A stretch of DNA of 64,000 nucleotides from Liopterus haemorrhoidalis (taxonomy: Eukaryota > Arthropoda > Insecta > Coleoptera > Dytiscidae): contig OZ020611.1 in assembly GCA_963971575.1 (NCBI GenBank), positions 245,234,654-245,298,653 of the forward strand, written 5' to 3'. The position numbers were made by a program, and so were the translations under genes. The notes under the pieces are model-generated. The model was not told the DNA's origin and made no database searches. It saw only the letters and a list, made by a program, of their open reading frames with translations. This document shows, piece by piece, positions 55,842 to 64,000 of the stretch; within the stretch, counting starts at the first letter, position 1; the number at the start of each line of letters is the position of its first letter.

Positions 55842-57120
55842 CCAGGTCTACAAGTATGAAATGCGGATTTTTTTCAGACTTGCCGCGCAAACATAGTGTA
55901 TAGTTCAAAGTTTCAACACATATGGCGTTTTGTTAACTTATCATTAAGTGTCAAATGCGTATAGGTTATAATTTGAAAAGTGATCATATAGTTTTGTTTT
56001 ACTGTGTTAAAAATGTCAAATTTTGTGCCAAATAAAGAGCATTCGCGGACAGTACTACTGTATTGTTTTCATTTGAAAAAAACTGCTGCTGAATCATACC
56101 GACTGCTTCGAGAAGCTTATATGGTGAATATGCTCCATCGCAAGATACGTGTGAACGATGGTTTCGGCGTTTCAAAAGTGGTGACTTTGATCTTACAAAG
56201 AATATGGAAAACCTCCAAAAAAATATGAAGATACAAAATTGGAAACATTGCTACAGGAAGACGATAGTCAATCACAAAAACAACTAGCAGAGCAGTTGGG
56301 CGTTAGTCAACAAGCTGTTTCCAATCGCCTACGAGAGATGGGTAAGATCCAGAAAGTCGGCAGATGGGTTCCACATGCATTGAATGAGAGACAGATGGAA
56401 AAACACAAAAACACTTGTGAAATTTTACTTGCACGATACAAAAGAAAGACTTTTTTGCATCGTATCATTACTGGCGATGAAAAATGGATTTATTTTGAAA
56501 ATCCCAAACTCAAAAAATCATGGGTGAACCCAGGCTCACCATCCACATCAACTGCAAGACCGAATCGCTTTGGCAAAAAGACAATGCTCTGTACTTGGTG
56601 GGACCAAAAGGGTGTGGTCTATTATGAATTGTTAAAACCTGGTGAAACAGTTAATACCCAACACTACCAACAACAACTGATCGAATTGAACCATTCGCTG
56701 CTCATAAAACGACCAGAATACGAAAGAAGACAGCACAAGGTAATCTTTCTTCACGATACCGCTCCATCACATAAGGCAAAAGCAACAGATTGGAGGCACT
56801 CAAGTGGGAAGTGCTACCCCATGCCGCTTACTCACCAGATGGCCCCTTCAGATTACCACTTGTTCGCATCGATGGGTCACGCACTTGCCGAGCAGCACTT
56901 TTGTTCATATGAAAATGTGAAAGAATGGCTAGATGAATGGTTTGCGGGGAAAGGGGAAAGAGTTCTACTGGCGAGGTATTCACAAATTGCCTGAAAGATG
57001 GAAAAAATGTATAACTTCTAATGGAGCATACTTTGAATAAATAAACTTTTAATGTTCTTTTGAGTTTAACGTGTTTTATTTAAAAAAAAAAAAATCCGTA
57101 TTTCATACTTGCAGACCTGG
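55842..57120 (+). pseudogene. DD34D mariner (cecropia/mellifera-like), copy 2
   Basis: TA flanks (55840-55841, 57121-57122) and the same ends as copy 1 (14800-16065). The start MSNFVPNKEHSRT is at 56013; small indels near 56118 and 56195 break the N-terminal region. From 56239 a 251-codon frame includes the HTH (QLGVSQQAVSNRL), GDEKWIYFENP and HDTAPSHKAK. A deletion near 56785 damages the spacing before MAPSDYHLF, and an extra base near 56957 shifts the C-terminus. Inactive. Its breaks differ from those of copy 1, so the two decayed independently. Confidence 0.9.
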
Positions 57121-57122
57121 TA

Positions 57123-57386
57123 AATTTTAAATACTGTAATTTGATGCCCACCTTCTGTTATACACCTCAATACATGTGTAGCGCGTAAAAATTAAAAAAA
57201 ATCGCAAATATTTACTCGCATTTTCATAAAATAAAAATGTACTGTGCTTAAATTCACCTTTTCGCTGTTAGCATATTGACAGCTGAATACTTGACACGAC
57301 AGCCATATTGCCTTGGCGTACAGCGCCGCCAACGGTAATGTCACTTCTCAATATCCACATTTCGAGAGGTACGAAAAAACACAAAC
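57123..57386. other. Unassigned intron sequence
   Basis: XRN1 intron b-c adjoining the donor of exon b. Nothing recognised. Confidence 0.4.
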
Positions 57387-57738
57387 CTGTAAGTCCTGGA
57401 AGAATGCCTGGAACTCTGCTCCAGCACCCTGCGGAGGTCTATGTTGCGGCCTCTGCATATGTCCCCCGGGCATTCTGTGGCCCTGCATCGGTGGCTGGAA
57501 CTGCCGCCCCTGTTGCCCGTACTGCTGCTGCATGAACATGGGCGGATGAGGCGGCCTCATGCCATTGTCGCCGCCGCCGAAGTTGGCGAAGGCCGACGGA
57601 GCGGACCCTCGCATTGCCAACTGCTGGGCAGGTGCTCTCTGGTTGTTCTTCTGCTCATACCAAGGAGTGTTTGTCGCCGGATTTACAGTTTTTTGCTGGA
57701 CTAGTCGCATACCATGCGATATGTTTATAAGAGCTGGC
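57387..57738 (-). CDS. XRN1: XRN1/Pacman exon b
   Basis: One base completing a split codon plus 117 codons. PALINISHGMRLVQQKTVNPA continues directly from the GYRLPR end of exon a, matching the family end of the SH3-like region (vertebrate XRN1 has a very similar ALVNLSHG). After TPWYEQ it becomes disordered: PAQQLAMRGSAPSAFANFGG, GMRPPHPPMFMQQQYGQQ, HRPPQGAGAEFQAFFQDLQ. Acceptor TTTTATTTGCAG (ending 57739), donor CAG|GTTTGT (57387/57386). The acceptor abuts LINE-derived sequence. Confidence 0.94.
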
Positions 57739-57774
57739 CTGCAAATAAAACACAAAATTAAATGGTTAAAATTT

Positions 57775-58914
57775 ATTAGCAACGCAAAACCTACCAATCT
57801 AAAAACATTAGATACAATTCAAAATGCCGCTATCAGGATAGCCACGGGAGCTTTAAGAACAAGTCCAATTGTTAAAATTACTAGTGAAGCTAATCAGCCA
57901 CCACCAGGGGTATGAAACTCATATATACGGCCTTGAAACGGTTTTAAGTTATATTCCATCCACCGACAGCGCTAAAAGCGTTTTTTTTAACCAAAATTTT
58001 GAGAACACTTCATTATCGGCAATTTGCGGCAATTGTTTTTGATGTTGTAACGATAGGTGACAGTAAATTGTGATTGTGACACTGATGAATTTTATAAGAA
58101 ATTTTAAATATTAGCACCACATTTTTTATTTTCAAATGGTGTAGTGTAATTAATAATATTTTAAATGGTAAATGCAAAAGAAATATAAATAGTGTAATAA
58201 AAAAAATGGCACAGACTAAATTTAATATGTACAATAAAAGTAAATATAAAAGTAAAAAATAAATACTTGTTTATTTATTTCATATGCTTGCTTGCAAATA
58301 AAACAATAAAACTTAATGCTTACTGAAGTAACTTTTAACAATTGTAATTAATTTTAATTTTAGGAAATTAATTAGGAGAGTTGTAAATAAATTAATCAAA
58401 ATTTTCGGTTCAAGGCAATCTTTAATTTTCTACCAAAATTACATTTTATTTTTCAATTTTGGTAGAAAATTAACGATCGCGCGATTCATAGCAATTTAAA
58501 ATATAAAAATATATTTGTGTGCACTGCGGGCTGCATACTACCTAATCCTAGTTCATATTACAACCACGAATGTTGCAACTATCGCTGTCCAAAGCCATAA
58601 CGTGGGAGTCCGCTATCTTCCTTATTTTATAATTTGTGGCCACCACTTCATTTTCGCAGACGCCAACTCACCTTTTCCTACCTCACGAAACTAGCAACAA
58701 ATATAAATAATCCCACCTATAATTATCTGTTTCAAATTCTAAATAACCAAGTAATCCTCAAAAATGCAATACCTTTTCATCAACAATTACAAGAACAATT
58801 AAATAATATGAGCATGCCTTTTCCACAGCTATTCCCAAACCAATTCAACAAAATACCTCCATGGATCCTGAACCCACCTAATTACAACCTCCTCCTAACT
58901 CGCTATAATAAAAA
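57775..58914 (+). pseudogene. LINE (Jockey-like) polymerase fragment, split by an insertion
   Basis: Plus-strand codons give LKTLDTIQNAAIRIATGALR and TSPIVKITSEANQPP (to 57904), a region between reverse transcriptase and RNase H of Jockey-type elements. After the 734-bp insertion 57905-58638 the same protein resumes in frame as LHFRRRQLTFSYLTKLATNI and IPPWILNPPNYNLLL (to about 58910). Both ends of the LINE are missing. Confidence 0.75.
57905..58638. mobile_element. 734-bp insertion with perfect 8-bp target duplication
   Basis: GCCACCAC occurs at 57897-57904 and 58639-58646. Removing the insertion and one copy restores the LINE reading NQPPLHFRRRQ. The left end CAGGGGTATGAAACTC looks like a hAT end, but the right end (ATAATTTGTG) matches it poorly. 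Internal sequence is AT-rich and non-coding. Confidence 0.72.
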
Positions 58915-59941
58915 AATTGATGTGAAATGTGAATTTTCACACATTTCAGGGTTTCGCAGGTATTTAGTAACTGAAGGATGATTATTTGGGATGCCAAAAC
59001 AAATTTTATGTCAAAATATTTTTTTATAAATTTTAATTCGAATGCCTAATACCATTATTTAAGTTTATAAATATGTGCAGTATTTTTTTATATAGCAAGG
59101 TTCATTAAGATTTTGAAAATTGCGCCTATGGCTTCCATTGGTTGCTTAAATCATAAGCCCCGCCCTCTGATTTCGTATACATTCAAACATAGAATTAAAT
59201 TATAATTTCAACACTTCCCACTAGTTATTAAATTTACGCTTTTAAAAATTAAATGCAACATTTACCAAAATATAACTAGAATTTTGACAAAATAATTTAA
59301 ACAAAATAAAAATGCAAAAAAAAAAATTGACAAGAATCGAACTGTAGTTCGCAAATTACGAAGCGACGACACTACGCACTACGCTACAAGCGCTTACTTA
59401 TCTACTGTGTTACATAGCAAATTAAATATTTAACATATTTTAGTTAAAAACACAAAAAATGCGTTATTTTCCAAAAATATAATCTGATTAAAAATTCCTG
59501 TTGTACTATTCCGGTTCACACCAATGTACATTACTTAGAATTTTTTCAAATTTTTATTTTAAACCCTCTGGGCTACAGGGTGTGGGACAAATTTTTTTTT
59601 GCACAATTTTGGCAAAAATCGCGTCAAAATAATTTATTTTGCAAAAATAAAATTTTGATCGTTAATCCAAGTACTAAGGGCTTTTATTTGATACCCTACT
59701 CAGAATTTTAAAAAAATATTTTTTTTTCGGTGAGCACATATTTGTTTATATTTTTAGGGGGATATGTTTTTTAGATGTTTTGGTATTTTTCCTATGTGCG
59801 GGTCAACGAGTTGTATAAGCATGCCAAATTTCAACTCTCTAGGTTTAGCCGTTTGGCTACAATTTTTACCGAACAAACAGACAGACAGACGACAAAAGGA
59901 CGGTATAAGGGTTTTTTGGTCATACCTACAAAACCCTAAAA
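58913..59941 (-). repeat. (CAGA)n-bearing repeat with tRNA-like boxes, copy 3
   Basis: Third copy, with a short CAGA run (59876-59890) and the terminal block AGGGTTTT ... AAAACCCT. On the minus strand 59393-59331 has TAGCGTAGTGC and GTTCGATTCT as A- and B-box-like elements. Confidence 0.72.
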
Positions 59942-59976
59942 ACATTCGAAAATATTATTATCAATAAGAATAGCTA

Positions 59977-60267
59977 TAGGCAGTTCACTTTTGTAAGAAC
60001 AAACTAGATCTGGTTATTTTGGTTACTTTTATGGTGTGTTACTGACTTTAAATGTCAATTAAAAATATTTCTTACGCTGTAAAACCGACTTTAGGTTGAT
60101 AAGGTTATGATCATTATAAATAAAATATCATTTTTCATTATGACATATGTCAAATGGATCGACATTTTAAATAAGTGACATTTTTTAATACCAACATGAC
60201 ATACAGCTTCAAAGGTGCAAACTATTGAAAACAAAATTAGTTTGTTCTTACAAAAGTGAACTGCTTA
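59977..60267. mobile_element. MITE with ~30-bp inverted ends
   Basis: Ends share GCAGTTCACTTTTGTAAGAA and ACAAACTA in inverted orientation; TA flanks. Sub-terminal AGATCTGGTTA relates it to 30830-31717. Confidence 0.8.
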
Positions 60268-60275
60268 TATCTACG

Positions 60276-60587
60276 GGATAATTAGAGTTGGAAATACAGA
60301 AAGAAATTTCTCCTAGTGACTATCAAAAGGATAATTTTATCCCATTGATAGTTATTCTTGTAGATAACAGTAAGGTGGAAATACCGGGCTTAACTATGTT
60401 AAAACAATCGGTCCCAAAATCTCATTCAATCATTAAAAGACACTAGATTTTAAAATCTACTTTCAAACGAAGCTAAAAATTGAATAAAATATCTTTGGGC
60501 GGTGACGTCATGTTTTCGTTATAAAAATTCCACAAATATTTGCCAACAAATTATAAACCTGGACTTAAAAAACATAACTGGACTTAC
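60276..60587. other. Unassigned intron sequence
   Basis: XRN1 intron a-b beside the donor of exon a. Nothing recognised. Confidence 0.45.
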
Positions 60588-60868
60588 CTAGGAAGTCTAT
60601 ACCCTCTATTAGGGGAACAATTAAGTTGGAGTCCTCCTGCGAACTCCTGGTCAAACACCACGTCATACATCAGTTCGAAATTATCGTCCTCGTTGATATC
60701 AGCACTTGCCACCAACGTCCTGTCCTTCCCGTGCGTCTGCTGTATCCCAATAACCGTCCCCTTACAGCCGTACGGGACTGTGAATCCCTCACGCACGTTC
60801 ACAACCCGATCGTACAGGCGAAACACTGCTGTCATGTCGGGTGGAAGGAATCCGGTCTGCGTCTCGGT
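60588..60868 (-). CDS. XRN1: XRN1/Pacman exon a (SH3-like region)
   Basis: 93 codons plus two bases. TETQTGFLPPDMTAVFRLYD, RVVNVREGFTVPYGCKGTVI, then VVFDQEFAGGLQLNCSPNRG and YRLPR. This is the SH3-like region of XRN1 (vertebrate proteins have a near-identical RVVNV..G..VP.G..GTVIGI and F.GGL...CSP.RGYRLP). XRN1 degrades decapped 5'-monophosphate RNA in the cytoplasm; this region packs on the nuclease core. Acceptor GATATTACAG (ending 60869), donor CTAG|GTAAGT (60588/60587), split codon AG|G completed by exon b. Catalytic exons are beyond the right edge. Confidence 0.96.
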
Positions 60869-61208
60869 CTGTAATATCAAGTTACATGTTAACCGTGGAT
60901 TTTTATTATTTAAATTATGACTCACACATATAGACTAAACATATCACTCATATTATATGTGTGTACACGTATTATAATGGGTTATTAAAATCAGTGCAGT
61001 GCAAATGTGGATATTATAGGTACTGTACAACCAGTGGCGGATCATCAGGGGAGGCTGTGCCTCTCTATTTTTCAATAATACATATAATAGAAAAATGCAT
61101 ATTAAATTGACATTAATTTAAATCAAATCTCACAGGAATCAGCGTGCTATGAAAGTTGCGTGCTATGTGCACAAATGAATAAGAAAATTTATTGAACAGT
61201 TTATTCTA

Positions 61209-61619
61209 CCGGGTGAATTATTTAAGGAGCAACATACATGTTTCACATATAATGTTAATGAAGTGAGTTATTTCATTTGCAACATAGCTAATTATGAAAT
61301 CAAGCTCATATCCATGGCAACAGATATGCAATGGTGATTATATAAATAGTTATTTGACATTTGACAAGTTCCTAGACGGCTAAAAAATTGTAAATTAGAA
61401 ACAATAAATGAATTTTTATTAGTCTGTTTATATTTACATACAAACAAAAATAATAATGTCCTTAGTAGCCAAGTCCAAAAAATATTTAAAAAAATAATAT
61501 TTAGTCTTTTCTATGGATACGATAAGCATTTGTTTTATGGCTATGTTGCTTTTTAAATAACTCACTTCATTAACATTATATGTGAAACATTTATGTTGCT
61601 CCTTAAATAATTCACCCGG
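61209..61619. mobile_element. MITE with nearly identical ~74-bp arms
   Basis: Arms 61209-61283 and 61547-61619 begin CCGGGTGAATTATTTAAGGA and differ at about one position before diverging at GAGTTATTT. TA flanks (61207-61208, 61620-61621). Non-coding. Confidence 0.9.
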
Positions 61620-61624
61620 TATGT

Positions 61625-62870
61625 AGGGATGGGAAAAAAACATCGATGTATCGAAAACATCGATGTTTGTTTTAAAAACATCGATGTTTTTAACATCGAT
61701 GTTTTTACCATCGATGTTCAGCTGGCGATAGTATCGATAAAACATCGATGTCTACTACCGATGTCGATGTTTAAACTTTGAAATTCAGAAACTACCGCTA
61801 GAGGCACTGGAATCTTAAAAATTTAGTTTTTATTAAATTAGTACACAAAATATAAGCGCCATCTATTGTGGTATAACAATACTAATAGTGTTAGTTCTTA
61901 TTCTTCTTAGCAGTTAGCAGAATACGAAAAAATAAGAAGAACCTTCTAATTTTTGCAAACAATGCGAACGACCAACGACGCCAATACACTTTTTCTTTTT
62001 AAGTCTTGTTGACACTTTCCCAGTTGTTATTCACTTGTATTTGATATTTGACCGAAGTCGAAAATCTTATTTCTAGCGTTATTCCTCCAATCACTGGATT
62101 TTTGTAAGTTGTCATTAGCTATTTTATTATAAGTTGGCTTTTCCTGAACAAAATGATCAAAATCTTCAATTAATCGGTAAAAGTAACTAGAATTGAAAAT
62201 CTAGTTCCGCCTAAACCAAAGGAACAGACTTTATTTCAACTTAAAAAAGTATAAAAATAATTGTGTATGACAGTGTTATTTTTATGTTAAATAATATAAA
62301 ATTCACATTAAGATTACTATATTAGTATTGTAATAAAATCCAATATTTCATTTTAGAAATGTAAAAAAAGGTCTGTTCCTTTGGTTTAGGCGGAACTAGA
62401 TTTCCAATTCTAGTTACTTTTACCGATTGATTGAAGCTTTTGATCATTTTGTTCAGGAAAAGTCAACTTCAATATATAAAAAAATATCTAATGCCAAATT
62501 ACAAAAATGAAAATTGCGGTTAGTTCCGCCTAATCGTTTGGAATAGACTGTAGGTACAAATTTGGATTATTATATTGGGTATAATAATGTTAATGTAAAA
62601 TTAATTACTATTAAAAAGGAATATTTCTATTTCAAAATCTAATAAATGCTTTTTGTGTATTATATGTTACTTTTTTCGTATTTTATCTTTACATTATTAA
62701 ATAAAACCTATATAATATAAATAAATAGCTTTTTTTAATATTAATAAAATATCGACGTTTCCGATACATCGATGTTTTTCCTTCGATGTTTTTTCAACAT
62801 CGATAGTAAGCGCCGATGTTAACATCGATGTTAAACTCCGATGTTTTGCCTTCGATGTACAACTCTAATT
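61625..62870. mobile_element. Element with ACATCGATGT arrays at both ends (hAT-like ends)
   Basis: Left end TAGGGATGGGAAAAAA, then about eight ATCGATG palindromes within 61640-61775; right end has a similar cluster at 62750-62860 before ACAACTCTA. The outer ends fit the hAT style, but the flanking 8-mers do not match well. A hairpin MITE lies inside at 62130-62470. Confidence 0.6.
62130..62470. mobile_element. Hairpin MITE with ~105-bp arms
   Basis: Left arm 62130-62234 and right arm 62366-62470 are inverted copies: TTTTCCTGAACAAAATGATC at the outer end, CTAGTTCCGCCTAAACCAAA and GGAACAGACTTT at the inner end. The GGCGGAACTAGATT block recurs in PIF copies A (17113) and B (37345) and, weakly, at 62520 and 63800. 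Confidence 0.85.
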
Positions 62871-62871
62871 T

Positions 62872-63059
62872 TATGACATTCTAGAACAATTTAAATTACA
62901 AGTATTGCTCAAAATTGCCTCTATTCTTATTAATACATAATTCAATACTTAAAAGTAAACTATTTCGGACCTTTTTTAATTTTCTCCCATCAATATTAGA
63001 TACATATATATTGTATAATTATTAGTCCATCTTTACATTGCATTAAAAACCATCAACAA
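62872..63059. other. Unassigned intron sequence
   Basis: Nothing recognised. Confidence 0.4.
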
Positions 63060-63433
63060 CAAAAAACTGCAAATCATCACTGCTAGATTTCGCGTCGGAA
63101 ATGAAGAGAGGGGTAACGATCACTGGCTGAAAACAGAGGATAGAATATGCAGAATGTACCACAACGCAGCAAAGAAGATTGAACACTTAAGTAGAGACTG
63201 TGAAGAAGAACTCAGAAACGCGAAATCATCGTTTACCAGGATGTTCAGTGGATGAAAAGAGTGAAGAACAGAAGGACAAAAATGCATCAACTCTGAAATG
63301 TCCTTGTATAATTTTAGTATGTTTCAGATAAAAATTAGTTATTCACAATCAAGTATAGTAAAACTTTTTAAAATGTAAATTGTATTGAAATTTTAATACT
63401 GCAAGGGAAAAATAAAGAGCTTACTACTACTAT
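63060..63433 (+). pseudogene. LINE 3' end (zinc-knuckle C-terminus and tail)
   Basis: Codons read KLQIITARFRVGNEERGNDH, WLKTEDRICRMYHNAAKKIE and HLSRDCEEELRN: the C-terminal GNE.RGN.W....R.CRMC...E..EH....C pattern of insect non-LTR retrotransposons, with one knuckle Cys changed to Tyr. After a stop comes an A/T-rich 3' region with AATAAAG and a TAC repeat tail. Confidence 0.7.
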
Positions 63434-64000
63434 ATTTCATTATTAATATTGTTTTCTTCAAGTGTTCCTATCAGAGCCGGCGCTAGATCTTTTGGCGCTC
63501 GGGGCAAACCCGCTAAACTGCGCCCTTTTGTTAGAATATGAAGTGGCGTATCGAAAAGGGGGGTTAGGTGTTCGCAATCTTATTTCAAACATATTTCCAG
63601 CTGTAAAACGCGCTGATAACGCGGTACAAATGGATATTCATTTTTCACTGATACTTTTTCCATTTAATTTGAATAAATTATCAACAAAAATAATATAAAA
63701 TTAGGCATAATATGTGGGTTCATATTTAACACTTTTACAATATTTAGCAATACCGCTCCCATTTCCCATCAGAGCAATACTGCATTCCAACGTTTGAACG
63801 GACTATAGTTCTGCTTAAACCAAAGAAGCAGGCTATATGTACTTGTTGACAGATAGTTTGAATTAGTACGTACCTACAACTAATATTTCTTCAAAACTTC
63901 ACATTAAACTTGTACTATTAACTACACATCTAGAATAAATAGCTCTGGTGTTTAAAAACTAATTCAAAATTAAAATAATAACTAATATTAACTGGATTTG
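63434..64000. other. Mostly unassigned intron sequence
   Basis: A GC-rich AGAGCCGGCGCTAGA at 63474-63488 resembles a transposon end without a visible partner. A GTTCTGCTTAAACCAAAG at 63809 is a diverged piece of the 62130-62470 family. Confidence 0.35.

Overview
The window is eukaryotic nuclear DNA from an AT-rich, repeat-rich arthropod genome, most probably an insect. Two conserved metazoan genes are split by spliceosomal introns, and the space between exons is filled with mariner, IS630/Tc1-type, PIF/Harbinger, hAT and THAP-type DNA transposons, LINE remnants and microsatellite-bearing repeats typical of insects. I cannot fix the order (beetle, hemipteran and moth-type repeats all resemble parts of it). 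No prokaryotic gene, CRISPR array, rRNA or convincing functional tRNA is visible.

Host gene 1 (plus strand, 1108-7092): the last three coding exons of a bifunctional PAPS synthetase (ATP sulfurylase half). The exons join in phase 0 and carry the [16 protein letters not shown] and FISGTRMR motifs. The APS-kinase half lies off the left edge.

Host gene 2 (minus strand, 60868 down to 14643): the C-terminal nine coding exons of the 5'-3' exoribonuclease XRN1/Pacman. They run from the end of the SH3-like region through a long Q/P-rich tail with a probable dsRBD-like fold to a short basic terminal exon with a stop codon. All eight internal junctions keep frame with GT-AG borders, giving 726 residues plus stop. 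The nuclease core lies off the right edge. The two genes converge tail to tail, about 7.5 kb apart.

Layout: 1-7.1 kb PAPSS exons with mariners and foldback elements in the introns; 7.2-8.9 kb a PIF/Harbinger element holding a nested hAT; 8.9-14.4 kb intergenic transposon debris; 14.6-32.7 kb XRN1 exons i to d with nested insertions in every intron; 32.9-35.8 kb a hAT with perfect 8-bp target duplications; 36.0-53.6 kb a giant XRN1 intron dominated by a 14.9-kb tandem array (22.6 copies of a ~659-bp monomer) bounded by inverted copies of one interspersed repeat; 54-60.9 kb XRN1 exons c, b and a with mariner, IS630/Tc1-type, LINE and microsatellite elements between; 60.9-64 kb upstream XRN1 intron with hairpin MITEs and an ATCGAT-rich element.

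The two host genes are linked biochemically: PAPS made by PAPSS gives 3'-phosphoadenosine 5'-phosphate after sulfotransfer, a known inhibitor of XRN-family exonucleases. Whether their adjacency matters is inference. The most unusual structure is the intronic satellite array and its inverted flanks. Other points of note are an IS630/Tc1-type derivative amplified three times after the same internal deletion, and repeats carrying pol-III-like A/B boxes.
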